Part shown: one piece after another, positions 35,963 to 45,074 of the stretch
Layout: each line of letters starts with the position of its first letter
How positions within the stretch are numbered: the stretch's first letter is position 1
From: G963665085 sp963665085
GTDB lineage: Bacteria > Bacteroidota > Bacteroidia > Bacteroidales > JAAAOM01
Reading direction: 5' to 3'
Assembly: GCA_963665085.2 (NCBI GenBank)
Contig: CAXXXS010000001.1
Location: forward strand, 1,302,001-1,366,000
Length of the DNA: 64,000 nt
Notes under the pieces: generated by a model
Database searches by the model: none
The model's input: the letters and a program-made list of their open reading frames with translations, nothing else
Told to the model about the DNA's origin: nothing
Made by a program: the position numbers and the translations under genes

Positions 35963-37012
35963 TTAAATAATAAGCATTGCATCACCATAAGTACCAAACC
36001 TGTATTTTTCTTTGATTGCTAATTTATAAGCTTCAAAAAGCAAATCATAACCTGAAAATGCAGATACCATCATCAATAAAGTTGATAAGGGGAGATGAAA
36101 ATTAGAAATCATTGCTGTTGGGACACTAAAATCATAAGGAGGGAAAATAAATTTATTTGTCCATCCTTCGTAAGGTTTTAATTCGCCTGCAGTTGATACA
36201 GAACTTTCAAGGGTCCTTAATACAGTAGTTCCTACGGCACAAATTTGTTTTTTCTTTTCTTTTGCCCCGTTTACAATATTTGCAGCTTTTTCTGGAATGA
36301 TAATTTGTTCAGAATCCATTTTGTGCTTTGTAAGATCTTCAACATCTACAGTCCTGAAGTTTCCTAATCCTACATGAAGTGTTATTTCGGCAAAATTAAG
36401 TCCTTTAATTTCTAATCTTTTTAATAGCTCTCTACTAAAATGCATTCCTGCTGTTGGGGCCGCAACTGCCCCTTCATGTTTTGCAAATATTGTTTGATAT
36501 CGTTCTTTATCTTCTGGCTGAACATCTCTTTTGATAAATTTTGGAAGGGGCGTTTCTCCCATTCCGTAAAGAGTCTTCTTAAATTCATCATACGATCCAT
36601 CAAAAAGAAATCGTAATGTTCTTCCTCTTGAAGTTGTATTGTCAATTACTTCGGCAACAAGCAGATCATTATCACCAAAATAAAGTTTGTTGCCAATACG
36701 GATTTTTCGGGCAGGATCAACTAAAACATCCCATAAACGTTGTTCCTGATTTAACTCCCTTAGCAAAAACACTTCTATTTCAGCGCCTGTTTTTTCCTTT
36801 TTACCATACAACCTAGCCGGAAAAACTTTAGTGTTGTTAAACACCATCACATCTTCATCGTCAAAATAATCTATTACATCCTTAAAGATTTTGTGTTCGA
36901 TTTTTCCAGAATCCTTATGAACAACCATCAATCTTGACTCATCTCTGTTTTTAGAAGGGAATTCTGCTATTAAGTCCTCTGGCAAATTGTACTTGTATTG
37001 GGATAATTTCAT
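35963..37012 (-). CDS. queA: S-adenosylmethionine:tRNA ribosyltransferase-isomerase
   Basis: A 349-residue cytoplasmic enzyme that transfers and isomerises the ribosyl group of SAM to 7-aminomethyl-7-deazaguanine at tRNA position 34, making epoxyqueuosine. Family signatures are present along the length: LPEDLIAEFPSKNRDESRLM at the N-terminus, VFNNTKVFPARL, AAPTAGMHFS, LHVGLGNFRTV and the C-terminal YRFGTYGDAMLI. Full length. It is the last gene of the ftsX-DUF3098-uppP-truB-queA run and is followed by a strong terminator. Confidence 0.97.
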   Translation of the reverse strand: MKLSQYKYNLPEDLIAEFPSKNRDESRLMVVHKDSGKIEHKIFKDVIDYFDDEDVMVFNNTKVFPARLYGKKEKTGAEIEVFLLRELNQEQRLWDVLVDPARKIRIGNKLYFGDNDLLVAEVIDNTTSRGRTLRFLFDGSYDEFKKTLYGMGETPLPKFIKRDVQPEDKERYQTIFAKHEGAVAAPTAGMHFSRELLKRLEIKGLNFAEITLHVGLGNFRTVDVEDLTKHKMDSEQIIIPEKAANIVNGAKEKKKQICAVGTTVLRTLESSVSTAGELKPYEGWTNKFIFPPYDFSVPTAMISNFHLPLSTLLMMVSAFSGYDLLFEAYKLAIKEKYRFGTYGDAMLII

Positions 37013-37076
37013 ATTTATTTGTATATTATATAATTCTACATTAGGGGTACCCTTATACGTAAGGATCCCAGGATTG

Positions 37077-37784
37077 TTACAAATTATTTACAATTTCTTC
37101 AAATTTTTTTACATCCATTGATTCTTCAATTCTGTAACTTCCTATAGCTGTTCTTTTTAGAGCTGATAAATAAGCTCCTGAAAGAAGTGCATTACCTATA
37201 TCTTTAGCAAGGGAGCGAATATACGTTCCTTTACTGCATGTTACTTTTATTGTTAACTCTGGTAAAGAGAATTCTATAATTTCTATATTCGTTATTGTAA
37301 TCTTGTTTGCTTTTAATTCTGCTTCTTCTCCTTTTCTTGCAAACTCATATGCTCTTTTACCATCTATTTTTTTCGCTGAGAAGAGAGGTGGAACCTGATC
37401 TATCTCACCAATAAATCTTTGTAATGTTTCTTTAACTAATTCAAGTGTGATATGTTCAGTTGGGTATGTTTTTTCTACTTCGGTTTCCAAGTCATAGGAT
37501 GGTGTTGATTCTCCTAATTTAAGTGTTGCAACATATTCTTTTGGAAGATCCTGAAATTGGTTTAGGTTTTTTGTTTGTTTTCCTGTACAAATTATCATCA
37601 TACCTGTAGCCAAAGGATCAAGTGTGCCTGCATGGCCTACTTTTAGCTTTTTAACTTTTAATTTTCGTTGAAGTTTGTATTTTACCTTTTTTACGAGATC
37701 AAAAGAAGACCATTCATATGGTTTGTCAATTGTTAATACTACTCCGTTTATAAAATCTTCCAGCGAATTTATTTCGTTTGCCAT
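37077..37784 (-). CDS. truB: tRNA pseudouridine(55) synthase
   Basis: A 235-residue TruB. It converts uridine 55 in the T-loop of most tRNAs to pseudouridine. The catalytic aspartate is Asp56 in KVGHAGTLDPLATGMM; KPYEWSSFDLVKKVK and PPLFSAKKIDGKRAYEFARKG follow the family order, and CSKGTYIRSLAKDIG is the C-terminal motif. No PUA extension is present, as is common in Bacteroidota. It starts 6 bp after the uppP stop, in one operon with it. Confidence 0.97.
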   Translation of the reverse strand: MANEINSLEDFINGVVLTIDKPYEWSSFDLVKKVKYKLQRKLKVKKLKVGHAGTLDPLATGMMIICTGKQTKNLNQFQDLPKEYVATLKLGESTPSYDLETEVEKTYPTEHITLELVKETLQRFIGEIDQVPPLFSAKKIDGKRAYEFARKGEEAELKANKITITNIEIIEFSLPELTIKVTCSKGTYIRSLAKDIGNALLSGAYLSALKRTAIGSYRIEESMDVKKFEEIVNNL

Positions 37785-37790
37785 CTATTT

Positions 37791-38576
37791 TTAACCAACA
37801 ATAAGAGCAATAACACCGATTATAAAGCAGTATATTGCGAAATAAATAAGTTTGCTTCTTTTTACAATAGCAATCATCCATTTGCAGGCAAGTAATCCTG
37901 AGATAAAAGCAGTTACAAAGCCTATTAGTAAAGGAACAAAATCAATTGATGTTGCCTGGCCTGATGAAGTCATGTCCTTTAAATCCAATATGTTTGCACC
38001 AATAATTGGCAGGAGGACCATCAAAAAAGAGAATTTTGCAACGTCTTCTCTTTTTATACCAAGCAAAAGGCCTGTTGAGATTGTTGAGCCTGATCTTGAT
38101 ATTCCTGGCAATACAGCAAGTCCCTGAGCAATTCCAATAATTAGCGAATCCAAATAACTTACAGGTTTTTTTCTGTCCTTCGCATAATTTGAAAATGTAA
38201 GTAAAGTGGCTGTAATCAAAAGCATTGAACCTACAAACCGTATATTTCCGTTAAAGAAGCTTTCAACTTTTTCTTTAAAAAACATACCAATTATCAAAAC
38301 CGGGATCATTGAAATGAAGATCTTTAGGACATATTGTTTTTCTTCATTCCATTTAAGGTTGAAGGATCCTTTAATTAAATTTAACAATTCACTTAAAAAA
38401 ATGATAATTGTACTAAGAACAGTAGCACCATGCACAACAACAGTAAACGTAAGGTTCTCTTTATTTTCAACACCAAGAATTGCTTGTCCTAATTCAAGAT
38501 GTCCACTGCTGCTAACTGGCAGAAATTCGGTAAGCCCTTGAATAAGGCCTAATAAAAATGCTTCGATTGCGTTCAT
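37791..38576 (-). CDS. uppP: Undecaprenyl-diphosphate phosphatase
   Basis: A 261-residue inner-membrane protein of the BacA/UppP family with about eight membrane segments. It recycles the lipid carrier for peptidoglycan and other glycans by dephosphorylating undecaprenyl diphosphate. The two active-site regions are intact: GLTEFLPVSSSGHLELG (about 15-31) and VLPGISRSGSTIS. It sits between a DUF3098 gene (12 bp) and truB (6 bp) in a tight operon. Confidence 0.97.
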   Translation of the reverse strand: MNAIEAFLLGLIQGLTEFLPVSSSGHLELGQAILGVENKENLTFTVVVHGATVLSTIIIFLSELLNLIKGSFNLKWNEEKQYVLKIFISMIPVLIIGMFFKEKVESFFNGNIRFVGSMLLITATLLTFSNYAKDRKKPVSYLDSLIIGIAQGLAVLPGISRSGSTISTGLLLGIKREDVAKFSFLMVLLPIIGANILDLKDMTSSGQATSIDFVPLLIGFVTAFISGLLACKWMIAIVKRSKLIYFAIYCFIIGVIALIVG

Positions 38577-38588
38577 ATAAGAGTCTGA

Positions 38589-38855
38589 TTATTGGATTTC
38601 TGATTTAGGTTTTTTCATTATTGCCCAGATTTCAAATATAAATCCAAACAAAACTACTATAGGGGCTAGTGTAATACGTCTCCAACTAAATATTTTTTCG
38701 CTAAAAACATTTGGGTCATCAGATTTTCCACCAACCATTAACATAAATCCAATAATAATAATAACAAATCCAATAACAAGTAATTTGTAGTTGTTTTTGC
38801 CAATAGCAAAATCCGCTTTGTTTTGTTGTACTTTTTGCGTTTTTTCTTTTTTCAT
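38589..38855 (-). CDS. DUF3098 membrane protein
   Basis: An 88-residue protein with two predicted membrane helices (about 27-43 and 61-80) joined by the short loop GGKSDDPNVFSEKIFSWRR. The sequence and length match DUF3098, which in Bacteroidota sits between ftsX and uppP. No biochemical role is known to me. It starts 3 bp after the ftsX stop, so translation is probably coupled with it. Confidence 0.88.
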   Translation of the reverse strand: MKKEKTQKVQQNKADFAIGKNNYKLLVIGFVIIIIGFMLMVGGKSDDPNVFSEKIFSWRRITLAPIVVLFGFIFEIWAIMKKPKSEIQ

Positions 38856-38858
38856 TAC

Positions 38859-39737
38859 TTAAATATATAAGTTGTCTTTTTTGATATTCAAATATTTATT
38901 TACTGCAAAATAAGTGGAAATAAATGTGATAAGTACTCCCAACAAGATTATTCCTGCAAATAATATAATAATTGAATAAAGGCCTTCGATAATAAAAATT
39001 TCGCTGTATTCTTTCCTTGATAAATAAAGCAACCCACTTATTAGAAGTATGGATATAAGAGCTCCGTAGCTTCCATGCAAGAAACTTTTTAATAAGAATG
39101 GTTTCCTGATAAAATTTCTGGAGGCACCAACTAACTGCATAGTCCTTATTAAAAATCGTTTAGAATAGATGGATAATCGAATGGTGTTATTAATTAATAC
39201 AATAGACACAAAAAACAGCAAAGAACTAAAAACAAGAATAATGAGACTTATTTTTCTGATGTTTTCATTTACTGCATGGACCAACGATTCCTGGTAGGTT
39301 ACTTCTTTTATTATCGAATAATTTTTAAAGTCTTCCTCGATTTTTTTTATACTATCGTTGTTGGCATATTGAGCATATAGTTTTACATCGATAGAAACAG
39401 GAAGGGGATTATATCCCAGAAATTCAACAAAATTTTCACCCAGGGTCTCCGTATATTCTCTTGCTGCCTCTTCTTTTGTTACATATTTTGTTGATTTAAC
39501 ATATTTTTTAGCATCAAGTAATTTTTGGAGCCTGATAGTTTCTATTTCACTAACTTCTTCTTTTACAATTATCGAAAAGCCAATATTTTCTTTTACATAG
39601 TCAGATATTTTTTTTGCATTTAATACAAGTAATCCAACCATACCAATAAGGAAAAGTACCAATGAAATACTTATGATAGAGGTTACATACGAACTTCTCA
39701 GTCTACCTTTTGTATTTGTTGTTTCTTGTCCCTTCAT
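38859..39737 (-). CDS. ftsX: Cell division protein FtsX
   Basis: A 292-residue membrane protein with an N-terminal helix (about 20-42), a periplasmic domain of about 120 residues and three C-terminal helices (about 170-285), the usual FtsX layout. It acts with the FtsE ATPase in divisome control of peptidoglycan hydrolases. ftsE is not adjacent. Recognisable segments include VTKEEAAREYTETLGENF and RTMQLVGASRNFIRKPFL. It is the first gene of the ftsX-DUF3098-uppP-truB-queA run, with a promoter -7 box 20 bp upstream. Confidence 0.93.
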   Translation of the reverse strand: MKGQETTNTKGRLRSSYVTSIISISLVLFLIGMVGLLVLNAKKISDYVKENIGFSIIVKEEVSEIETIRLQKLLDAKKYVKSTKYVTKEEAAREYTETLGENFVEFLGYNPLPVSIDVKLYAQYANNDSIKKIEEDFKNYSIIKEVTYQESLVHAVNENIRKISLIILVFSSLLFFVSIVLINNTIRLSIYSKRFLIRTMQLVGASRNFIRKPFLLKSFLHGSYGALISILLISGLLYLSRKEYSEIFIIEGLYSIIILFAGIILLGVLITFISTYFAVNKYLNIKKDNLYI

Positions 39738-39756
39738 ATTGACTCAATTCAAGCTG

Positions 39757-39764
39757 CGAAGATA
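39757..39764 (-). promoter_or_regulatory. Promoter -7 box for the ftsX operon
   Basis: On the minus strand this reads TATCTTCG followed by CAGC, one mismatch from TAnnTTTG, close to the ftsX start. The extended form (TTTG/TTCG then CAGC) recurs at the bipA and DUF177 promoters. Confidence 0.5.
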
Positions 39765-39793
39765 TATATTTTAACGGAAATAGCCCCTTATAA

Positions 39794-41596
39794 TTAAGCT
39801 TTTGACTGGCGTTTCCTTTCGTTCTCATCAAGCAGGATTTTACGAAGCCTGATTGATTTTGGTGTTACTTCAACATATTCGTCTTCCTGTATATATTCTA
39901 ATGCTTCTTCAAGACTGAACTTAATAGCCGGCGCAATGCGTACTTTATCGTCTGAACCTGAAGCTCTCATGTTTGTTAATTTTTTCGATTTAGTAACATT
40001 TAACACAAGGTCCCCGGGACGTGTATTTTCACCAACCACCTGGCCGGCATAGACTTCTTCCTGCGGTTCGATAAAGAATTTTCCCCTGTCCTGGAATTTA
40101 TCCAATGCATAAGCATATGCAGTACCTTTTTCAATGGCGATTAACGATCCATTTTGTCTTTTTTCAATAGGGCCTTTAAAAGGTTCAAAGTCTTTAAATC
40201 GATGGGCCATTATCGCTTCTCCTGCAGTGGCAGTTAAAATTTGATTCCGTAAGCCAATAATTCCTCTTGATGGAATTGTAAATTCAAGTTGTACCCTCTC
40301 ACCCTTTTTTTCCATAGATTGAAGTTCGCCTTTCCTTTTGGTAACTAATTCTATGGCTTTACCTGAAATTTCGTCTGGAACATCTATGGTTAAATTCTCA
40401 ATAGGTTCGTTTTTAACGCCATCAATTTCTTTGATAATAACCCGGGGCTGACCAACCTGAAGCTCATATCCCTCACGACGCATTGTTTCAATTAAGACAG
40501 ATAAATGTAAAACACCTCTTCCATAAACTGTAAATGAGTCTGCTGAGTTTGTTTCTTCTACCCGAAGGGCAAGGTTTTTTTCAAGTTCACGTTCCAGTCG
40601 CTCAAATATATGACGAGAAGTAACAAATTTACCTTCTTTACCAAAAAATGGAGAATCGTTTACAGTGAATAACATGCTCATCGTTGGTTCGTCGATAGCT
40701 ATTGTTGGCAATGCCTCTGGATTTTCAATATCAGCTATGGTATCTCCAATATCAAATGATTCCAGACCAACAATTGCACAGATATCGCCAGATTCTGCTT
40801 TTTCAACTTTTTTCTTTCCAAGGCCTTCAAAAAGGTATAATTCTTTTATTTGGGTTTTTACAAGAGTTTTATCTCTTTTTACTAAACCTACTCTTTGACC
40901 TTCTTTTAATTCTCCACGGTGTAATCTTCCAATTGCTATCCTTCCAACATATGCAGAATATTCTAATGAAGTTATTAGCATTTGTGGAGTTCCTTCTCTT
41001 TTTATAGGTGCTGGAATTGTATTAATAATTGTGTCGAGTAAGAAACTAATATCTTCTGTTTCTGTTTTCCAATCTTCACCCATCCATCCATTTTTTGCAG
41101 AGCCATATGCTGTTGGGAAGTCAAGCTGATCTTCATTTGCTTCTAATTCAAACATAAGGTCAAATACAGATTCATGAACTTCATCGGGCCTACAATTAGG
41201 CTTATCAACCTTATTGATGACAACAATTGGTTTAAGACCAATTTCTATAGCTTTTTTTAATACAAATCGTGTTTGAGGCATGGGGCCTTCAAAAGCATCA
41301 ACCAACAAAAGTGCTCCGTCTGCCATATTTAGGACCCGTTCTACTTCTCCACCAAAATCGGCGTGTCCAGGTGTATCTATAATATTTATTTTAATGTCTT
41401 TATAAACAACAGAAACATTTTTTGATAAAATAGTTATCCCCCTCTCGCGCTCCAAATCATTACTGTCCATGATAAGATCTCCAGGATTTTCATTATCCCG
41501 GAATAATTTGCATTGGTGCAAAATCTTGTCAACCAAAGTAGTTTTTCCATGGTCAACATGGGCAATAATGGCAATATTCCTAATATTCTGTTCCAT
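39794..41596 (-). CDS. typA: Translational GTPase TypA/BipA
   Basis: A 600-residue ribosome-binding GTPase related to EF-G, needed for ribosome assembly or translation under stress and low temperature. GTPase motifs: AHVDHGKTT (residues 13-21, G1), DLERERGITI (switch I/G2), DTPGHADFGG (G3) and NKVD (G4). The C-terminal half has the BipA-specific segments RGIIGLRNQILTATAGEAIM and GTAYAYALDKFQDRG. Full length. It is transcribed away from the DUF177 operon; both promoters lie in the 257-bp gap. Confidence 0.97.
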   Translation of the reverse strand: MEQNIRNIAIIAHVDHGKTTLVDKILHQCKLFRDNENPGDLIMDSNDLERERGITILSKNVSVVYKDIKINIIDTPGHADFGGEVERVLNMADGALLLVDAFEGPMPQTRFVLKKAIEIGLKPIVVINKVDKPNCRPDEVHESVFDLMFELEANEDQLDFPTAYGSAKNGWMGEDWKTETEDISFLLDTIINTIPAPIKREGTPQMLITSLEYSAYVGRIAIGRLHRGELKEGQRVGLVKRDKTLVKTQIKELYLFEGLGKKKVEKAESGDICAIVGLESFDIGDTIADIENPEALPTIAIDEPTMSMLFTVNDSPFFGKEGKFVTSRHIFERLERELEKNLALRVEETNSADSFTVYGRGVLHLSVLIETMRREGYELQVGQPRVIIKEIDGVKNEPIENLTIDVPDEISGKAIELVTKRKGELQSMEKKGERVQLEFTIPSRGIIGLRNQILTATAGEAIMAHRFKDFEPFKGPIEKRQNGSLIAIEKGTAYAYALDKFQDRGKFFIEPQEEVYAGQVVGENTRPGDLVLNVTKSKKLTNMRASGSDDKVRIAPAIKFSLEEALEYIQEDEYVEVTPKSIRLRKILLDENERKRQSKA

Positions 41597-41617
41597 ACTA
41601 TTTAAAAATTAAGCCTG

Positions 41618-41625
41618 CAAAAGTA
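41618..41625 (-). promoter_or_regulatory. Promoter -7 box for typA
   Basis: On the minus strand this reads TACTTTTG then CAGGC, an exact TAnnTTTG match 22 bp from the typA start. The mRNA leader would be about 15 nt. Confidence 0.6.
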
Positions 41626-41708
41626 ATTTTATATTCTTAATTATGAAGAAGATATTATATTAAATATTTTTAAATATTGTTTTCATTAAATATTAAAAGG
41701 TTAGCGAA

Positions 41709-41735
41709 GTATTACTATGTACAGTAATTATAATA
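41709..41735. promoter_or_regulatory. AT-rich palindrome in the divergent typA/DUF177 gap
   Basis: ATTACT-ATGTAC-AGTAAT (41711-41728) is an 18-bp inverted repeat, with outer GTATTA/TAATAC words extending it. It lies between the two divergent promoters, about 90 bp from each. It may be a regulator site; nothing else supports this. Confidence 0.3.
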
Positions 41736-41825
41736 CTCAATCCGGGGTTTTAACCAGTTTTTATTAAAACTCTGCAAACGAACAAAGATGAAGAAAAGAT
41801 ATTTTTTTAGTTTCAGATAAATTTA

Positions 41826-41833
41826 TACTTTTG
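41826..41833 (+). promoter_or_regulatory. Promoter -7 box for the DUF177-rpmF-plsX-fabH operon
   Basis: TACTTTTG followed by CAGCGC is an exact TAnnTTTG match. It lies 20 bp before the GTG start of the DUF177 gene. The -33 region shows only TTAGTTTC. Confidence 0.6.
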
Positions 41834-41853
41834 CAGCGCTAAAATTTTGGGCT

Positions 41854-42381
41854 GTGACTAAGGATAATAATTATATCGTCCAATTCAAGGGCTTAAGCGA
41901 TGGTTCGCATGAGTTTGATTTTGAAATAAAGGACGATTTTTTTGTTGGGCTTGATTATTCTGAAATAAAAGAAGGAAATCTTAAGTCAAAAGTTATCCTT
42001 ATTAAACATGCTACTTTTTTAGAATTTGAGGTAGAAATAGATGGTTGGGTTAAAGTTCCTTGCGATTTATGCCTCGAAGAATTTGAACAGGATATCCATT
42101 ATTTTGGAAAATTGTTTGTTAAGTTTGGAAATGAACTAACAGATGACGATGATGTTATGGTTATACCTGTTGAAGAACATGAAATTGATTTGTCGCATTA
42201 TATCTATGAAAGTATAAATTTGAGTCTTCCATATAAAAAAATACATCCAGAAGATGAAAATGGAAACTCAACTTGTGATGAGGAAATGCTTAAAAAGATA
42301 GAACAGCATTCAATTTCAGAGGAGAAAGAGAATATAGATCCCAGGTGGGACAAATTGAAGGATTTTTTATCGAATAATTAA
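41854..42381 (+). CDS. DUF177 (YceD-like) protein
   Basis: A 175-residue cytoplasmic protein. The core VPCDLCLEEFEQDI, with a Cys-x2-Cys pair, and the EIDLSHYIYESINLSLPYKKIH segment match the DUF177/YceD family, whose gene nearly always precedes rpmF. Family members have been linked to 23S rRNA accumulation. The start is a GTG 20 bp after the -7 box; no ATG gives a better fit. The C-terminus ends DPRWDKLKDFLSNN, typical of the family. rpmF follows 11 bp later. Confidence 0.9.
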   Translation: MTKDNNYIVQFKGLSDGSHEFDFEIKDDFFVGLDYSEIKEGNLKSKVILIKHATFLEFEVEIDGWVKVPCDLCLEEFEQDIHYFGKLFVKFGNELTDDDDVMVIPVEEHEIDLSHYIYESINLSLPYKKIHPEDENGNSTCDEEMLKKIEQHSISEEKENIDPRWDKLKDFLSNN

Positions 42382-42392
42382 AAGATTGTAAA

Positions 42393-42578
42393 ATGGCACA
42401 TCCAAAGCGTAAGACATCAAAACAAAGAAGAGACAAACGTAGGACTCATGATAAAGCAATAGCTCCAACGTTAGTTAAATGCCAGAATTGTAACACAACA
42501 ATTCTTTACCACAGGGTTTGTCCAGAGTGTGGTCACTATAAAGGAAAGTTAGCAATCGAGAAAGAAGTAATGGCCTAA
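42393..42578 (+). CDS. rpmF: 50S ribosomal protein L32
   Basis: A 61-residue ribosomal protein. It begins with the conserved basic AHPKRKTSKQRRDKRRTHD and carries two cysteine pairs, CQNC and CPEC, that bind zinc. Full length. It is co-transcribed with DUF177 upstream and plsX 24 bp downstream, the usual arrangement that ties fatty-acid synthesis to ribosome production. Confidence 0.98.
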   Translation: MAHPKRKTSKQRRDKRRTHDKAIAPTLVKCQNCNTTILYHRVCPECGHYKGKLAIEKEVMA

Positions 42579-42602
42579 TTCAATAACCTATTTTAAGGTT
42601 TT

Positions 42603-43541
42603 ATGAGGATAGGCATCGACATTCACGGTGGCGATTACGCTCCTGAGGTTACTGTAAAAGGTTCAATAGAAGCTGTTAAATACCTTAGTGCTGATGATAA
42701 ATTGGTATTAATTGGTGATTCGGCTGATGCTGAACGTATTTGTAAAGAAAACAATTTCGATTCAGCTGTTTTTGAGATCGTCCATACGGAAGAAAAAATT
42801 AGTATGGGGGAGCATCCTGCAAAAGCATTTACAAGAAAAACCAATGCCAGTATAGTTTTGGGTTTTGGCCTTTTATCCCAGGATAAAATAGATGCGTTTG
42901 CCAGTGCTGGAAATACTGGGGCCATGTTAGTTGGCGCCATGCAAGTTGTAAAATCCATCCCGGGTGTTATACGTCCAAGCATAACAGCAACAATACCAAG
43001 ATTATCAGATAAACCTACTCTTTTATTAGATGTGGGTATAAATCCTGATTGTAAACCCGATGTGTTATATCAATATGCTATTTTAGGTTCTCTTTATGCA
43101 GAACATGTATTGAATATAAACAAACCAAAAGTAGGTTTACTAAATATTGGTTCTGAAGAAGAAAAAGGAAATCTTTTAGCAAAAACAACTTTCCAGGCTA
43201 TGAAAGATACAACAGAATTTAATTTTATTGGAAATGTTGAAGGGAGTGATTTTTTCTCCGAAAATGTTGATGTTGTAGTCTGTGATGGATTTGTTGGAAA
43301 TGTAATCCTTAAAACAGCTGAAAGTGTTTATCGGTTAATAAAACAAAGAAATATAACCGATGATTTTTTCGAAAAGTTTAATTTTGAAAATTATGGTGGA
43401 ACACCTGTGCTTGGTGTTAATAAACCAGTAATTATTGGGCACGGTGTTTCCAATGAGAAGGCAATAAAAAATATGATTCTTCATACAAGGGAGGTTGTAC
43501 AATCCAATCTTCTTGATAAAATAAAAAGAGCTTTTAAATAA
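42603..43541 (+). CDS. plsX: Phosphate acyltransferase PlsX
   Basis: A 312-residue peripheral membrane enzyme that makes acyl-phosphate from acyl-ACP for phospholipid synthesis with PlsY. It starts with the family motif RIGIDIHGGDYAPEVTVKG and has FASAGNTGAMLVGA, LLDVGINPDCKPD, GLLNIGSEEEKGN and VDVVVCDGFVGNVILKTAE. Slightly shorter than the E. coli enzyme but complete. Its stop overlaps the fabH start by one base. Confidence 0.97.
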   Translation: MRIGIDIHGGDYAPEVTVKGSIEAVKYLSADDKLVLIGDSADAERICKENNFDSAVFEIVHTEEKISMGEHPAKAFTRKTNASIVLGFGLLSQDKIDAFASAGNTGAMLVGAMQVVKSIPGVIRPSITATIPRLSDKPTLLLDVGINPDCKPDVLYQYAILGSLYAEHVLNINKPKVGLLNIGSEEEKGNLLAKTTFQAMKDTTEFNFIGNVEGSDFFSENVDVVVCDGFVGNVILKTAESVYRLIKQRNITDDFFEKFNFENYGGTPVLGVNKPVIIGHGVSNEKAIKNMILHTREVVQSNLLDKIKRAFK

Positions 43542-44530
43542 TGAGTAAATTTAGGGCAGCAATAACAGGATTAGAGGCTTTCTTACCAGAGTATAAATTG
43601 ACCAATGACGAACTCAGTAAAATGGTCGATACTTCGGATGAATGGATAATGCAGCGGATTGGAATTAAAGAAAGGCGAATTTTAAAAGGAGAAGGCAAAG
43701 CTACATCTGATATGGGTGCTGAGGCTGTAAAAAAACTTCTAAAGAAGAAAAACCTTAATCCTGATGAAATTGATGTTGTAATTTGTACGACTGTTACAGC
43801 AGATATGCATTTCCCTGCTACTGCAAATATAATTTCTGATAAAGCTGGAATTAAAAATGCTTTTAGTTTTGATTTGAATGCTGCTTGCTCCGGATTTTTA
43901 TTCGGACTTGAAACTGCAACGGGTTTTATTGAATCAGGAAAATATAAAAAAGTTTTGGTTGTTGCAGCTGATAAAATGTCTGCCATAACTGATTACACAG
44001 ATAGATCAACTTGTCCTTTATTTGGAGATGCTGCCGTTGCCGTTTTAATTGAACCAACAGAAGAAGAAGTTGGTGTAATGGATAGTATTCTTAAAGTTGA
44101 TGGTTCTGGAGCAAAGCATTTGAAAATGAAAGCTGGAGGTTCGTTAAAACCTCCTACGCATGAAACTGTTGATGCAAGAGAACATTATATTTATCAGGAA
44201 GGACAGACAGTATTTAAATTTGCTGTTTCCAATATGGCTGATGTCTCTGTGGAAATGATGGAAAAACATAATCTTACAGCAGACGATCTCGCTTATCTTG
44301 TTCCTCATCAGGCAAACATGAGAATTATTGAGGCCACAGCAAGACGAATGGGGCTTGAGAAAGAGAAAGTAATGATTAATATAGAACGATACGGGAATAC
44401 TACTTCTGCTACTATTCCTTTATGTTTATGGGAATGGGAAGATAAACTAAAGAAAGGGGATAATTTAATCCTATCAGCCTTTGGAGGTGGATTCACATGG
44501 GGATCTATTTACTTGAAATGGGCATATTAA
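43541..44530 (+). CDS. fabH: 3-oxoacyl-ACP synthase III
   Basis: A 329-residue thiolase-fold enzyme that starts fatty-acid synthesis by condensing acyl-CoA with malonyl-ACP. The catalytic triad is present: Cys116 in DLNAACSGFLFG, His256 in VPHQANMRI and Asn286 in ERYGNTTSA. The C-terminus GDNLILSAFGGGFTWGSIYLKW is intact. It is coupled to plsX by a one-base overlap and ends the operon at an AT-rich hairpin. Confidence 0.97.
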   Translation: MSKFRAAITGLEAFLPEYKLTNDELSKMVDTSDEWIMQRIGIKERRILKGEGKATSDMGAEAVKKLLKKKNLNPDEIDVVICTTVTADMHFPATANIISDKAGIKNAFSFDLNAACSGFLFGLETATGFIESGKYKKVLVVAADKMSAITDYTDRSTCPLFGDAAVAVLIEPTEEEVGVMDSILKVDGSGAKHLKMKAGGSLKPPTHETVDAREHYIYQEGQTVFKFAVSNMADVSVEMMEKHNLTADDLAYLVPHQANMRIIEATARRMGLEKEKVMINIERYGNTTSATIPLCLWEWEDKLKKGDNLILSAFGGGFTWGSIYLKWAY

Positions 44531-44557
44531 AATCAAATTATTCAAAGTTGATTTTAA
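44527..44557 (+). terminator. AT-rich hairpin after fabH (weak terminator)
   Basis: TTAAAATCAA and TTGATTTTAA form a perfect 10-bp stem with an 11-nt loop that begins at the fabH stop codon. The stem is AT-rich and the T-run is poor, so termination may be incomplete. Confidence 0.5.
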
Positions 44558-44641
44558 AATAATTCTATTTCTGTTCGTTTTTCTTAACATAATTCCGATA
44601 TATTTTCACTGTGTTGTTTACACATACAAAAAAAAAATCCG

Positions 44642-44649
44642 TACGTTTG
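44642..44649 (+). promoter_or_regulatory. Promoter -7 box for the bactofilin-atp cluster
   Basis: TACGTTTG is an exact TAnnTTTG match 33 bp before the bactofilin start. A TTG at about 44614-44616 could serve as the -33 element, with 25 nt spacing. Confidence 0.55.
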
Positions 44650-44681
44650 TAGGATCTTAAAATATTTTAAATAAAAAAACT

Positions 44682-45074
44682 ATGGCAAAAGTTGTTGAAG
44701 TTGATGTAAATGCTCTTAATAAAATTAGTAATGGCACTACCATTAATGGAGACATTGTCTCAAGCACTGATATCCGTTTAGATGGAATATTGGTTGGAAA
44801 TATTTCAACTAAAGGTAAAGTTGTAATAGGAAAATCCGGTAAAGTAACGGGTGAAGTTACTTGCAAAAATAGCGATATTGAAGGAAGCCTTGAAGGTAAA
44901 ATTATGGTTGGAGAACTTTTATCCCTTAAAGAATCTTCTAACATTAAAGGTGACATCATTACTGCTAAGTTAGCAATTGAACCAGGAGCAAAATTTACTG
45001 GAACATGTAATATGTCTGGTAATGAATCAACAGGAATTAACACCCAAAGAGGTTCAGAAGAAAAAGCTAAATAG
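44682..45074 (+). CDS. Bactofilin (polymer-forming cytoskeletal protein)
   Basis: A 130-residue protein. Residues about 15-115 form the bactofilin beta-helix, seen as short strands with repeated Gly and Val/Ile: SNGTTINGDIVSSTDIRLDG, GNISTKGKVVIGKSGKVTGE, GSLEGKIMVGELL and SNIKGDIITAKLAIEPGAKF. Such proteins polymerise without nucleotides and organise cell-wall enzymes at membranes. The tails are short. It is the first gene of a cluster that leads into the ATP synthase genes; its 3' end overlaps atpZ by 53 bp in another frame. Confidence 0.93.
   Translation: MAKVVEVDVNALNKISNGTTINGDIVSSTDIRLDGILVGNISTKGKVVIGKSGKVTGEVTCKNSDIEGSLEGKIMVGELLSLKESSNIKGDIITAKLAIEPGAKFTGTCNMSGNESTGINTQRGSEEKAK

Noticed and set aside
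37051..37064. CCTTA-TACG-TAAGG hairpin between truB and queA
   Set aside because: Only 5 bp of stem and no T-run; too weak to call a terminator inside this conserved operon.
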